Shown here: one piece after another, positions 26,532-36,199 of the stretch
How positions within the stretch are numbered: position 1 is the first letter of the stretch
Layout: the number at the start of each line of letters is the position of its first letter
Source: Roseiconus lacunae
Lineage (GTDB): Bacteria > Planctomycetota > Planctomycetia > Pirellulales > Pirellulaceae
Length of the DNA stretch: 64,000 nucleotides
Direction of reading: 5' to 3'
NCBI RefSeq assembly: GCF_008312935.1
Contig: NZ_VSZO01000006.1
Location: 1 to 64,000 of the forward strand
Notes under the pieces: generated by a model
The model's input: the letters and a program-made list of their open reading frames with translations, nothing else
Told to the model about the DNA's origin: nothing
The model's database searches: none
Translations under genes and position numbers: made by a program

Positions 26532-26885
26532 AGCAATTAATCCAATATCGAAACTCGCCGCCCGTTGAAATGAGATTCGAAGGCAATCGCAGCTGGGGAC
26601 GGATTCTGGTACACAAGTTAACGCCGTTCTAGCCCAACCAAGGACCACTTCTCTAGGCCTACCGCAATAAACGTCTAGAACGAAACTCCCGCCGATCCAC
26701 CGCATACTTCTAAGACTGCAAGTGGTTCAGCATCAAACATCTGGCCATCGATCGCTTTCCCTAGCATCGGGCTTCGTTGGTCAAAATCAAAACAACTGCA
26801 GAGCCCGCGGCTTGGCAGGTAAACACGCGTCTTCGGGTCTGAGCATCTGGATAACACCCTCCCGCTCGCAGGAAGGTAAAGAACG

Positions 26886-26957
26886 ATGTGTAGATACCAA
26901 TGCCCAGTGGAAGAGTGAAACGACTTAAGCCGAAACATTCTTGCTCAGCTGCTTAGC
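26886..26957. repeat. Dispersed repeat, partial copy (B)
   Basis: It matches positions 25-96 with about a dozen differences over roughly 72 bases, starting TGTGTAGATACCAATGCCCA and ending in the word CTGCTTAG. The second block of copy A is absent here; the sequence breaks into a short tandem duplication instead. Confidence 0.75.
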
Positions 26958-26983
26958 ACACTGCCGACTAGCACACTGCCGGC
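26954..26983. repeat. 15-base tandem duplication at the repeat edge
   Basis: TAGCACACTGCCGAC is followed immediately by TAGCACACTGCCGGC. It begins exactly where the similarity between repeat copies A and B ends, which suggests slippage or an excision/insertion scar. Confidence 0.7.
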
Positions 26984-27183
26984 TGATAAATCGGTTGTGA
27001 TTAATTCCCAGTTGGGTTCTGAGATGATCCAACTTCTCCTGCGAACACACCGGTCTATTGGACTGGCGTTTGGCTATCGAGTCGCAGATCTTGCGCGGAA
27101 TTCCGGTTTGTCGCATTGGATTGACAATTGTCATGATGTCATCCGCTACGGTCTGCCGCTTTGTATTGAAACGAGCGATTTCG

Positions 27184-28023
27184 TTAATATCCAGTCCGGC
27201 GAAGCTTGAGCTCAACAAACGATTCCACTTGCTCACGAACGGCCACTTCGGTCGGTAGTCGTTCCATCGAACTGGCACCGTAGAAGCCGTGTATCTCGCA
27301 TCGCTCGAGCATATACTTTGCGTCTTCAGGCATCGAAATCGGACCGCCATGGCAAAGTACCAAAATATCGCGACGAACACTACGTCCCGCTTCCGCAATT
27401 GCGTTGACACGCTCGACGCAGTCATCGAGTGAATTGGCAGTCTCGGCGCCGATCGCTCCACCGGTCGTCAGTCCCATGTGAGCGACCAAAATATCCGCAC
27501 CCGCATTGGCCATTTTGACCGCCTGGTCTGGGTCAAAGACGTAGGGTGTTGTCAGCAACTCAAGTTTTCTTGCGGCGGCAACACAATCGACTTCCAAGTC
27601 ATATCCCATCCCAGTTTCTTCCAAGTTGGCACGGAAAGTTCCATCGATCAAACCAACCGTCGGAAAGTTCTGGATTCCGGAAAATCCGAGTTCAATCAAC
27701 TCACGTAAAAAATGGTCTCGCAGCATGAACGGATCGACGCCGCAGACCCCGGCAATCACGGGCGTAGATTGAACGACCGTTAACACCTCTTTCGCCATGT
27801 CTTTGACGATGTCGTTGGCGTTCCCGAATGGCAACAATCCAGAAAGAGACCCTCGTCCGGCCATTCTAAAACGACCCGAGTTGTAGATTACGATCAAGTC
27901 GATTCCCCCTGCCTCTTCGCACTTCGCGGTGATTCCCGTTCCGGCACCGCCGCCGATAATCGGGGTACCATCGGCGATTTTCGCTTTCAAACGATCAAGG
28001 ATGTCGGTTCGATTCTGACGCAT
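27184..28023 (-). CDS. Phosphoenolpyruvate hydrolase-type TIM-barrel protein
   Basis: A 279-residue TIM-barrel protein of the PEP-hydrolase-domain family (related to the phosphoenolpyruvate mutase/isocitrate lyase superfamily). Recognisable segments include [22 protein letters not shown] near 22, [14 protein letters not shown] near 47, [12 protein letters not shown] near 88, [16 protein letters not shown] near 113 and the C-terminal [12 protein letters not shown]. Family members often accompany a Tm-1-like ATP-binding protein; none is here, so this is a stand-alone copy. The neighbouring phosphatase on the same strand is about 55 bases upstream. The reaction in vivo is unknown. Confidence 0.85.
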   Translation of the reverse strand: MRQNRTDILDRLKAKIADGTPIIGGGAGTGITAKCEEAGGIDLIVIYNSGRFRMAGRGSLSGLLPFGNANDIVKDMAKEVLTVVQSTPVIAGVCGVDPFMLRDHFLRELIELGFSGIQNFPTVGLIDGTFRANLEETGMGYDLEVDCVAAARKLELLTTPYVFDPDQAVKMANAGADILVAHMGLTTGGAIGAETANSLDDCVERVNAIAEAGRSVRRDILVLCHGGPISMPEDAKYMLERCEIHGFYGASSMERLPTEVAVREQVESFVELKLRRTGY

Positions 28024-28077
28024 ACAACTCGGTGTGATAGTAATAATTGATTAGTCCGTATCTCTTATCGAGCTGGG

Positions 28078-29919
28078 CTACTTCAGCGTCACGTTGATCG
28101 GTTCGCTCCCCACTTTGGCGTCGGTAGCGACGACTTTGTCCGGAGCATACTGGCCAGCCTTGACTTTAAATACACGATCTTTGGGAGCCGAAGGTATGAA
28201 GGATTTTCCGTTCGCTCGTACTGTGTACAGGGTTGTTCCCGTATTCGCATCGATCAATTGGACAACGGGATCGTCGACATCGAACGTCAATTTCCCCAGC
28301 TTTCCCCAGGACGGCGGGTTGTAGTTGTCGAGTTGAGAAATGGTGCGTGGCCAACCGGGGTATTGTTTGGCATTCGAATCAGTCACGTCGACGTTGCGCG
28401 GCCAGCATTCCATCGTGATCGTCCGCTGGTCCTTTTGAAGTCGAACGATTCCAAAGCCCGCTGCACGAGTGTTAAGCAGCTTGCCTGCCGGCGACGGTTC
28501 TGGATTAGCTGCCGCATAATTGGTGACTTTGTTTGCGAATCCATCCAGCTGGTCCCCGGTGTATTCCGGGCTACCGGGCTCTCGGTTTTTGCCAGGTTCG
28601 AGTGGCTGCCACCACCGTAAGTACAAGTTTGCAATCGAAGGCACACAGAACGACCAAATGGCATCACGGTGTTCGTCGATGCCATGATGAAAGATGGTCG
28701 CCAAATGCTGGTCACCTGCGAGGTGAAAAGCAAAGCCCTTGCGAAGTGTTTCGAGCGCTCGATTGCGGCCCGATTGGGGCCAACCATTAGAATCCATATC
28801 CGCATGCAAGCGTCCGTTGGCCGAACCATGAATGTGTGCGCCACCGCAGAAAATGGTTTGCGACAACGCTACTTTCATTTCAGCGTTACGCCAGTCGCCA
28901 GACCAGTTTCGCAGAAATTTTAGCTGGCGTTCTCCGAGCAATACGGCACCGTCAACGTCAACGCTGGCAGGATCGTATTCCGGATTGCGAATATGATCGG
29001 GACGAGGTCCTTGCTTGGGGACACGGCCAGCCGGACCTGTCTTGAATTTACGATCTTCAAGAATGGCAAAGTCGACGTTGCCCCAGTTGAGGTTCGTGAA
29101 GTAAACGCCAATTCCTTGGCCGATCTGGTGAGGGTCGATCGGATCGGGTAGGTGACTCGTCTGCGCACGTTCGACTTCCTTCACATAGGGAGCCGGTTTC
29201 GCATATCCACCATCGGCGGCACCGCTGAGCGTGGAAATTTTCCCACTTTCACCCCATAGGTTTGGTTGGCCGACATCATGGTCATCTGGCAGGCAAACGG
29301 TCGGACAATGTCGGATGATCTCGCCGAAATCGCGGCCAAATTTCAGCCAAGCCGCATAGTGACGATTATGGTCGTAAACTTGATCGCCGGAGAAAAACAG
29401 CAGGTCCGCGTCAACCCGCTTCACGTTGTCGATTAAGTCTTGCCGTGAGATATCACCTCCATGCGCGGGGTGAATCGAGTTCCCGGTGAACGCGGCAATC
29501 ACGATCTCGCTTTCGTCGACAGGATTCTTACGAATCGTCCCTTCGTAGAACGCTTCATTGCCATGAGCGACCCGGTAGGTGTGGGCTTGGCCATCATCCC
29601 AACGTTCGACCCGAAACGTTGCCGTCCACCCCGGTTGGATCACTTCGGTACGGTCAATTTCCACCCAATTGCCTTCTCTTTGAATCTCCAATCGCACGAC
29701 TTTTGGATCATCGTCGGCGAGCGGATACAACTGGGCGGTCAGCTTGAGGGTCTGATCGCTGACGGTATAGAGCGCGAAGCAGATGAGATCCTTTTTGTCG
29801 ACCTTGGGAATGCTCAAATCGGGGCGTCGTGGACGTGAACGATTTGCCTGAGCGAACGCCGAGCTTCCAAAGCTCAACAACATCGCAACAAGAACCGAAA
29901 AGCGAACGATGGTCTTCAT
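28078..29919 (-). CDS. PhoD-like metallophosphatase, secreted
   Basis: About 613 residues from ATG 29919, chosen because a clean signal peptide follows (to SSAFAQ); seven extra residues are possible upstream. The core resembles the alkaline phosphatase D (PhoD) family of calcium/iron phosphodiesterases: FTGNSIHPAHGGD, LFFSGDQVYDHNR near 172, CLPDDHDVGQPN near 209, a late FCGGAHIHG, and FHLAGDQHLATI near 402. The C-terminal 150 residues are beta-rich and probably a separate accessory domain (PPSWGKLGKLTFDVDDP). It would act in the periplasm on phosphate esters. It lies between the PEP-hydrolase-type gene and a membrane-protein gene on the same strand. Confidence 0.85.
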   Translation of the reverse strand: MKTIVRFSVLVAMLLSFGSSAFAQANRSRPRRPDLSIPKVDKKDLICFALYTVSDQTLKLTAQLYPLADDDPKVVRLEIQREGNWVEIDRTEVIQPGWTATFRVERWDDGQAHTYRVAHGNEAFYEGTIRKNPVDESEIVIAAFTGNSIHPAHGGDISRQDLIDNVKRVDADLLFFSGDQVYDHNRHYAAWLKFGRDFGEIIRHCPTVCLPDDHDVGQPNLWGESGKISTLSGAADGGYAKPAPYVKEVERAQTSHLPDPIDPHQIGQGIGVYFTNLNWGNVDFAILEDRKFKTGPAGRVPKQGPRPDHIRNPEYDPASVDVDGAVLLGERQLKFLRNWSGDWRNAEMKVALSQTIFCGGAHIHGSANGRLHADMDSNGWPQSGRNRALETLRKGFAFHLAGDQHLATIFHHGIDEHRDAIWSFCVPSIANLYLRWWQPLEPGKNREPGSPEYTGDQLDGFANKVTNYAAANPEPSPAGKLLNTRAAGFGIVRLQKDQRTITMECWPRNVDVTDSNAKQYPGWPRTISQLDNYNPPSWGKLGKLTFDVDDPVVQLIDANTGTTLYTVRANGKSFIPSAPKDRVFKVKAGQYAPDKVVATDAKVGSEPINVTLK

Positions 29920-29963
29920 CGGGACTCCCGAAAGAAACATTGAAACGGCGGGGCGACGATAGT

Positions 29964-30872
29964 TTATCTGCTAACGACGCCGACGACAGCGGGCGTTTGT
30001 TGATCAGCCGAATTTCGATCCACACGGAAATTTGGCTTTCGCCAAACGAACACCAGGAACAGCGGAATCAGGAAATGCGGCGCACGAAGTACTGTCTCGT
30101 GAATGTATTGATCCGCCCCCCAGTAGATCAACGTCATCGACATCCCCGCGACCGGACGCGCCAGCGCGGTGAGCATCCCCCAGACTGCAGCATAGCCGAC
30201 GGCAATCTGCCTCAGCGGGGGGACAAACAGCAGAACACAAACGGCAAAGTCTAGCACGCCGGCAGCACGCAGGACCGTTTTCGCGGATTCATACTCCAAT
30301 CCAAGTGTCAGCGTCGTCATCGCAAAGAAATTCCCCGGGGTTGGCCACCATCCGATCGCATAAGATCCATGCCCGGCAAATGTGGTGACGACGGCGATCA
30401 TCGCGATGATAATGGTGCCCCGATGAGTTGGTCCTTTGACGATCGCCGTTGTCAACAGTAGTGGGGATAAAACCTGGCCGCCATGTTCGATTAGCATCGG
30501 AAGTTGATACTGGGCAGAGACATATTTCGCATAACTCAATATCCCCAACATAAGCGTACTCGTCGTCAAGATCGCGAGCTGGACGTAGGACGTTCGGCGC
30601 GCGGTCAGCGAAAGGACAGCCGCTAACGCATAGAACCAACCGATCCACACATTGCAGCGCTGCACCCAACCGTCACCGGCACCCGACCCCACGAATTCGT
30701 CCCAGCTGATTCCTAACCACTGCGCTATCTGATAGGTCGAGTCTTGCCACAGTAAAACGCCGTACGGGCCTTCCCAATACAGATGCCCCCACGCCCAACC
30801 GCCGAGACACAAAAACGTAGCGAACCTTAATAGAATCATCGCTGTGCGTGGGTCATTGGCGTGGTGAATCAT
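29964..30872 (-). CDS. Uncharacterised polytopic membrane protein
   Basis: A 302-residue protein with about eight hydrophobic helices and no family that I recognise. It is rich in Trp and Tyr at helix ends (GGWAWGHLYWEGPYGVLLW near 20, GWFYALAAVLSL near 78), with a GHGSYAIGWWPTPGNF loop near 168. The short C-terminal tail is polar. The gene is about 85 bases downstream of the second membrane protein and about 45 bases upstream of the phosphatase, so the series may be one transcript. The topology recalls DoxX/HTTM-type membrane proteins, but no diagnostic residue supports that. Confidence 0.65.
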   Translation of the reverse strand: MIHHANDPRTAMILLRFATFLCLGGWAWGHLYWEGPYGVLLWQDSTYQIAQWLGISWDEFVGSGAGDGWVQRCNVWIGWFYALAAVLSLTARRTSYVQLAILTTSTLMLGILSYAKYVSAQYQLPMLIEHGGQVLSPLLLTTAIVKGPTHRGTIIIAMIAVVTTFAGHGSYAIGWWPTPGNFFAMTTLTLGLEYESAKTVLRAAGVLDFAVCVLLFVPPLRQIAVGYAAVWGMLTALARPVAGMSMTLIYWGADQYIHETVLRAPHFLIPLFLVFVWRKPNFRVDRNSADQQTPAVVGVVSR

Positions 30873-30955
30873 GGGAGAGATCGTCGAGGCTGGTGAAGGA
30901 CTTTCGCGCGGTGCGGAGTCTGAAGTGGCGTAGCGTGGTTTCTAAACACGCATGA

Positions 30956-32071
30956 TCAGTGCACGGTGATCTTGTTGCTTGAACTACCAATGCGAGCGAC
31001 GGCATGGTGCGAACGACGTCGCCAAATGAAACCGTCGAGCACGTAGTGAGTGACCTGTGGTACGGCAAGCAACGGCGGGATGACTGTCTCAAGGCCTTCG
31101 AAATTCCAGGCGGATCCGAACAGCCATTCTCGTTCATGCCAAACGCCGCGATCCCAAACTAACTCTTCGACGTACGCCAGTACCCAGATTAGCCCAACGA
31201 ATCTGGAGAGTTGCCATATCATTCGAGTTCGCCGCTGATCCGTCGTCTGATCGGATGTCGCGTCCGGGCTCACGGCTGCTTGCTGATACCAATAAACCAA
31301 AACAAGATACGGGATGCCATGGATGATTACATTGGTCACCGTAAATGCGTAGTCAGAATTGAACACGATGATGCCGACATACCAGCACAGGGCGGTTGTC
31401 GATACGACAAGGTCTTTCCCTGGATTCCATTGACCGGCAACGAAGCCGCGGTAGAAGGATCGTGATGCGTAAGCGACTAAACTGATCCAATAAAACGGTT
31501 CTAAAACCACGGATAAGTCCAGCGACAGTTCCGCAAAGTCATTCGCCTGAAACCACCAGAACTTCCGTGGCAGGTTGGAATGCCAGTAAACCAACGGATA
31601 AACAGTCGCGAGATAGATCGCGGCCGTATCGATCCACTTTCCAATCGCTCCATGATCGTTTGCTTTCCGCCGATACAATGCAACCCAGCCATATTGCTGC
31701 CGGATAAAGTGGAATACCGCTAGGTACGCTAAGCAGCGCCAGAACATCGCGGAACTCTCGCTATAGAACGCCCAACCAACGGTAAAAGCAAGCACCGGGG
31801 TCAGCCCATATAACCAGGGCCGACGTCGCAGTTCACCGGGATCGAAATAGACACGAAAGCCGGTTGCGTAGACGTGGGCGACATCGATCAGCAAAATCGC
31901 GATCACCCACGTCCAGTCTGGCGTGTCGTCATGCAGGACTCCGAAATAGTTCCCGATCCCTAAAAACGCAAACGCTAACAAGCAACTCCCACCGAACGTC
32001 AATACATCGATCCGTGGTCCGAACAACCACGGCAACTTTGTCAACGGCGTGTTGGAGGCGGCACGACTCAT
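30956..32071 (-). CDS. Uncharacterised polytopic membrane protein
   Basis: A 371-residue protein with about nine transmembrane helices. Recurrent motifs include IDVAHVYATGFRVYFDP near 63, FHFIRQQYGWVALYRR near 120, and VIIHGIPYLVLVYWYQQA near 248, with His and Arg inside membrane segments. I do not recognise a named family. Its ATG overlaps the stop of the PQQ-type gene (ATGA on the minus strand at 32,071-32,068), so the two are translationally coupled. A role linked to the propeller protein, for example as its membrane partner, is inferred from that coupling only. Confidence 0.7.
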   Translation of the reverse strand: MSRAASNTPLTKLPWLFGPRIDVLTFGGSCLLAFAFLGIGNYFGVLHDDTPDWTWVIAILLIDVAHVYATGFRVYFDPGELRRRPWLYGLTPVLAFTVGWAFYSESSAMFWRCLAYLAVFHFIRQQYGWVALYRRKANDHGAIGKWIDTAAIYLATVYPLVYWHSNLPRKFWWFQANDFAELSLDLSVVLEPFYWISLVAYASRSFYRGFVAGQWNPGKDLVVSTTALCWYVGIIVFNSDYAFTVTNVIIHGIPYLVLVYWYQQAAVSPDATSDQTTDQRRTRMIWQLSRFVGLIWVLAYVEELVWDRGVWHEREWLFGSAWNFEGLETVIPPLLAVPQVTHYVLDGFIWRRRSHHAVARIGSSSNKITVH

Positions 32072-33837
32072 CTTTTCTCAGGTAAGTTCACATCGATCGC
32101 ATCAGACTCGATCGGCGGCATCCGATAGCAGATCGCTTGCCGATCATTGCGAACCAATACGTAGCGGCCCGCGACCGTGGGAATGTTCCAAGTTTTTGAG
32201 TTTAACGCGTCCAGCCTCAAGAGCTCTTCGTAGTCTGCGAGCGATGCGTTTACAAACACCAAATCACCCTGCTCATCTTGGACAACCAGCACATCATCGA
32301 CCAGGATCGAATGCCCTTCTTCGCTTCGTTGTCGCCGTGGTTGTGTCCAGAACACACTCGGTTCGGTGAGATCGACCGCCTGAAGTGATCCGTTGCTGAT
32401 TCCGAATGCGACCTGATCCCGTACATTTGCGTGCGTGAATTTCGTCTTCAAGACTCGATTAGATCGCCAAACGTCTTCTGTACTCCAGCCGCTATCGCTG
32501 CGATGGACCTGAACGAGGGCACTGCCACCGCCGTAGCCTTTTCCGACGAGGACCCGACCTCCTGGCACCGGCAATGCCGACGCGCAAGTCGCACCGGTAT
32601 TGGTCGATCCAGGCCAGTCAAACGACCACAACGTTTTACCATCGGTGAGACGATGCCCGCTAACAGTTTTCTCGTTCACCGAAACGACGTGCCGATCACC
32701 GTCAAAGGTCATCAGCATCGGTGACGCGTAACTAAGTTGATCGTCGCCACCTTTCCATCTGATGTCACCATTTTCGCGATCGAAAGCGATGAGTGAGAAA
32801 GCGTCCGAGGACTCCCGCGGTCCACCTAAAGGGACGATGCAAAGGTTATCGACGATGAGTGGCGAGGGGGCATATCCCCACGGAGCGGCAGCTTCAAATT
32901 CAACTTGATTCCAACCCGCGATCGAGAGCAAATCTTGTGACCAAACCACATTGCCTTCCTCGAGTGTGACACACCACAGGTGCCCCGTCGCGGTGGTCGC
33001 ATAGACCTTCCCTTGGTCGATCGTCGGAGTCGACCTGGGGCCGGTTCCACCAAGGGTATTGTGATGCAAGCCTTCATGCTGCGTCATCCACTCCAAACCA
33101 CCGTCGGCGATACGGTAGCAACTCAGGCATTCCTGGTCGTCACGTTGCTCGAGCGTTACCGCGAAGCCACCAGACACGGAAAAAGAGGACCACCCTTGAC
33201 CGATCCCATGATCCCAAACCACTTCAACCTCGGCAGGATCCATCGGAACTTGAAACAACCTTTCGGAGATGACGCCGTTTCGTGCCGGGCCCAAAAATTG
33301 AGGCGAGTCGAAAGCGGGCTGCTTTTCCTGAGAGGCGGAGGTGCCGGTTCCGCTCTCTGATCGCTCGTCCGATTGCTTCACCGATTCGAGTACAAAACTC
33401 TCTCCCGCGGCAAAGCGAGACTTGAAGATCGGTAGCATTTCGCCGCTAAAACCATCAAACCGGAAAAGCACGACGAACCCGATCAAAAGAGCGACCAATA
33501 AGCCCGGCAAACGAAACCGATGACCGGCACGCCAATCAACCCGATAGATACTAAAGAGCAAGTAAACGGCGGTCAGACCGACCGCCCCGATGCCGATCAA
33601 GTTTGCATTTTGATGATCGAAATCCGGTGCGAGGTATTGAGCGACGACGGCGACACAAATTCCGATCAACAGGAGCCCCGACGCGACAAAGATGCTTCGC
33701 ACCGCGCGCCGAGAGTCCGCTTCGGGGGGGAACATCGAGCCGGAACCTGAACTCTGATCTTCCGGTGATTGGAAGCCTTCATCGCCGACGTTGGGACTGA
33801 CTTGTTCGGGTGAAGACGGTGGCTGCTGATTTTTCAT
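32068..33837 (-). CDS. Membrane-anchored PQQ-like beta-propeller protein
   Basis: About 589 residues from ATG 33837; an in-frame 34-residue extension upstream is basic and unlikely. A Ser/Pro-rich N-terminus is followed by three transmembrane helices (about 50-145) and a large PQQ-like beta-propeller (about 200-575). Blades contain GKVYATTATGHLWCVTLEEGNVVW, SLIAFDRENGDIRWKG and HRLTDGKTLWSFDW. The propeller should lie in the periplasm. Unlike true quinoprotein dehydrogenases it has no recognisable catalytic Asp/calcium site, so a binding or assembly role (BamB-like) is more likely. It is translationally coupled to the following membrane protein. Confidence 0.82.
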   Translation of the reverse strand: MKNQQPPSSPEQVSPNVGDEGFQSPEDQSSGSGSMFPPEADSRRAVRSIFVASGLLLIGICVAVVAQYLAPDFDHQNANLIGIGAVGLTAVYLLFSIYRVDWRAGHRFRLPGLLVALLIGFVVLFRFDGFSGEMLPIFKSRFAAGESFVLESVKQSDERSESGTGTSASQEKQPAFDSPQFLGPARNGVISERLFQVPMDPAEVEVVWDHGIGQGWSSFSVSGGFAVTLEQRDDQECLSCYRIADGGLEWMTQHEGLHHNTLGGTGPRSTPTIDQGKVYATTATGHLWCVTLEEGNVVWSQDLLSIAGWNQVEFEAAAPWGYAPSPLIVDNLCIVPLGGPRESSDAFSLIAFDRENGDIRWKGGDDQLSYASPMLMTFDGDRHVVSVNEKTVSGHRLTDGKTLWSFDWPGSTNTGATCASALPVPGGRVLVGKGYGGGSALVQVHRSDSGWSTEDVWRSNRVLKTKFTHANVRDQVAFGISNGSLQAVDLTEPSVFWTQPRRQRSEEGHSILVDDVLVVQDEQGDLVFVNASLADYEELLRLDALNSKTWNIPTVAGRYVLVRNDRQAICYRMPPIESDAIDVNLPEKR

Positions 33838-34023
33838 TTTTGACCAATGCCGGGATCGCAAGCTGTTGGGGGACCGAGAAACGCGATGCCAAAACGGGGG
33901 GGAGAGGATTTGGCAAGGTCGACGGACGATGTCGACCACGCTGGGTTCCGCCCTTGCCGGGGTGTGAGTTAATATGTCTACCCGTTCATTCGCCGATTCT
34001 TTCCCGATCTTGTTTTACTAACG
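33838..34023. promoter_or_regulatory. Divergent promoter region
   Basis: This is the 186-base gap between the divergent PQQ-type gene and the MoxR gene and must hold both promoters. I cannot pick confident boxes. A G-rich run (ACGGGGGGGAGAGG) lies near 33,894-33,907. Confidence 0.4.
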
Positions 34024-34962
34024 ATGGAGCATGCTTACGAGACCGCTCGCCGACTGCGGAAGAACATGGAGTCGGTGATGTTGGGCAAAAGTGAAGCGAT
34101 TCGCTCGATCGTCCTAACACTGCTCGCCGGGGAACACCTGCTGCTTGAAGACGTACCCGGAGTCGGCAAGACGTTGGCCGCAAAAGCGTTAGCCGGCAGT
34201 ATTGATACCGAGTTTAATCGCATACAGTTCACTCCCGACCTGCTACCGAGCGACATCACTGGCAGTTCGATTTATCGCAGTGACGACCAGAAATTTCAAT
34301 TTACGCCGGGTCCGATCTTCGCCAACGTCGTCTTGGCAGACGAAATCAACCGCGCGCCGCCACGAACTCAATCGGCATTGTTGGAAGCGATGAGCGACGG
34401 CCAAGTCAGCGTCGACGGTAAAACCTACGTCTTACCACAACCATTCATCGTTGTAGCGACGCAGAATCCGTACGAGTTCGAAGGCACCTATATTTTGCCC
34501 GAAAGCCAAATGGATCGGTTCCTGATGCGAACGAGCGTCGGTTACCCAGAACCGGAACATGAACGAAGGGTTTTGCAATCGCATCGCGACGGTGAACCGG
34601 TTGATTCGATCCACAGTGTAGTGACCGCCGATGACGTGCTTAAGGCGCAATCTGCGGTACGGCAGGTGCGATTCGACGAGTCACTTCAAGACTATTTGTT
34701 AAAAATAGTGGTCGCAACGCGAACGAGTGCTGATTTCCGTCTGGGGGTAAGCACACGAGCTGCACTAAGCTTTTACCGTGGTTGTCAAGCGAGAGCGGTG
34801 ACCGAACAACGTGACTTCGTCATTCCCGATGACATCAAGGCCCTGGCAGTGAGCACCTTGTCACACCGCGTCCAATTGGATGACTTCGCGACGCAGTCAT
34901 CGCGTTTGGTCGTCGAAGAAATGATCACGCAACTGTTGGAAACCATTCCCGTTCCGGTGTAG
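34024..34962 (+). CDS. MoxR-family AAA+ ATPase
   Basis: A 312-residue MoxR-type chaperone ATPase. It shows Walker A EDVPGVGKTLAAKALAG near 40-56, a long loop GSSIYRSDDQKFQFTPGPIFANVVLADEINRAPP with Walker B around 105, sensor 1 VVATQNPYEFEGTY near 144, and a MoxR-style lid ending DDIKALAVSTLSHRV. Members assemble metalloenzymes or other complexes, normally together with DUF58/VWA partners encoded next door. No such partner lies within the window; the next gene is an oxidoreductase about 215 bases away. Assignment to the family is firm, the client is unknown. Confidence 0.93.
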   Translation: MEHAYETARRLRKNMESVMLGKSEAIRSIVLTLLAGEHLLLEDVPGVGKTLAAKALAGSIDTEFNRIQFTPDLLPSDITGSSIYRSDDQKFQFTPGPIFANVVLADEINRAPPRTQSALLEAMSDGQVSVDGKTYVLPQPFIVVATQNPYEFEGTYILPESQMDRFLMRTSVGYPEPEHERRVLQSHRDGEPVDSIHSVVTADDVLKAQSAVRQVRFDESLQDYLLKIVVATRTSADFRLGVSTRAALSFYRGCQARAVTEQRDFVIPDDIKALAVSTLSHRVQLDDFATQSSRLVVEEMITQLLETIPVPV

Positions 34963-35179
34963 CGTTACCCTCATTGCGTCAACCGGATCGACCGCTTTAC
35001 AAAACTTTGTAGAAACGGTCTGTCGATCGTCTTCGTCGATATTCGCCTGCGATCGGGGAGGCCATCACGGGTCGGAAAATACGTCAAAGACTGACCTTTG
35101 GCGAGACGAACTCTCGACGCAACCGACGTTGCCGAATCCCGATGGTCGAGCGAAGTTTAACAAAAGGACTCAGCGAGAG

Positions 35180-36199
35180 ATGACACGATTTGGAATTATT
35201 GGAACCGGACGCATCACACGGCGTTTGGTAGCCGATTTGCAATCGACACCGTCGGTCTCTGTGACGGCGATCGCGAGTCGTCAACAAGAACGCGCCGATT
35301 GGTTTGCATCCCAGTACGGAATCGCAAATGCCGTCTGCGGATACGACGAATTGCTCCGCCGCGATGACGTCGATGCCGTTTATGTTTCGCTGCCACCGGC
35401 GCTGCATGCGACCTGGTGTGTCGCGGCGGCACGCGCAAAGAAGACCATTCTTTGTGAAAAACCACTCGCATGCAACGTTCAGCAAGCCGAGGAAATCGCG
35501 AACGCGTGCAAAGCGGAAGATGTACGATGGATTGACGCAACCGCCTATTTGCATCATCGCCGAACCCAGGAAATGCGCGCGATCGCACAGCGCGGTGATC
35601 TCGGGAAAATAGGTCATGTGTCTGCGTCTGTCTCCTTCTATCGACCATTCCAGGATGGAGAGCATCGTCTGGACAAACGACTCGGCGGCGGCTGTTTGCT
35701 TGACCTCGGATGGTACACGGTCAGTCTTGCCTGTTTGATGGCCGGAAGTGTGCCCGAGCGTGTCTTTGCGGATCATGCGGTGGTGGAAAATGATGTGCCG
35801 ATCCGTACGTCTGCGACACTTTGGTTTCCTGGGCATGTGACGGCGACACTTTCATTTGGGTACGACACATCGACACGAAAATGGTTCGAAGTCGCCGGAA
35901 GCGATGCATCGCTCATCTGTGACGACTTCACTCGTCCGTGGGCGGACCGCCCCTCACGATTCTGGATTCACGATGCTAACGGTAGCGTGACCTCGAATGA
36001 GATTTCTGACCGCCAAGAAATTCGAATGATTGAAACCCTGGTCGGAAGTGAGTCGCTCGAAGAGTACAACCGACTCTCTTTGCTGACGCAACGCGTGCTT
36101 AGCCAACTCGATCGGTCGGCAAAACAGTCGACGCCGGTTAAGATGACCGAACCAACCGAACACAACCCCTCGTCACTTTCGGAGTCGACATGCGAGTAG
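35180..36199 (+). CDS. Gfo/Idh/MocA-family oxidoreductase
   Basis: About 339 residues from ATG 35180, which puts the Rossmann fold GIIGTGRITRRL at residue 4; the in-frame upstream extension is not conserved-looking. The EKPLACN segment near 94 carries the family's catalytic-type Lys of the EKP motif. The C-terminal alpha/beta domain contains HHRRTQEMRAI and LGGGCLLDLGWYT near 172. Such enzymes oxidise or reduce sugars and inositols with NAD(P). Its stop overlaps the PII gene by ten bases, so the two are co-translated. That pairing is unusual and may tie the enzyme to nitrogen or energy status. Confidence 0.88.
   Translation: MTRFGIIGTGRITRRLVADLQSTPSVSVTAIASRQQERADWFASQYGIANAVCGYDELLRRDDVDAVYVSLPPALHATWCVAAARAKKTILCEKPLACNVQQAEEIANACKAEDVRWIDATAYLHHRRTQEMRAIAQRGDLGKIGHVSASVSFYRPFQDGEHRLDKRLGGGCLLDLGWYTVSLACLMAGSVPERVFADHAVVENDVPIRTSATLWFPGHVTATLSFGYDTSTRKWFEVAGSDASLICDDFTRPWADRPSRFWIHDANGSVTSNEISDRQEIRMIETLVGSESLEEYNRLSLLTQRVLSQLDRSAKQSTPVKMTEPTEHNPSSLSESTCE

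Larger units (their letters stand above)
26532..27183. other. Intergenic region holding repeat copy B
   Basis: This lies between the convergent regulator gene and the PEP-hydrolase-type gene. No frame here looks like a gene. It contains the second copy of the dispersed repeat (26,886-26,957), directly followed by a tandem 15-base duplication (26,954-26,983). No hairpin with a T-run was seen. Confidence 0.5.

Noticed and set aside
32562-32578. Sigma-54-like TGGCAC...ATGC match.
   Set aside because: It lies inside the PQQ-type coding sequence on the opposite strand and drives no gene; kept as a measure of chance matches.
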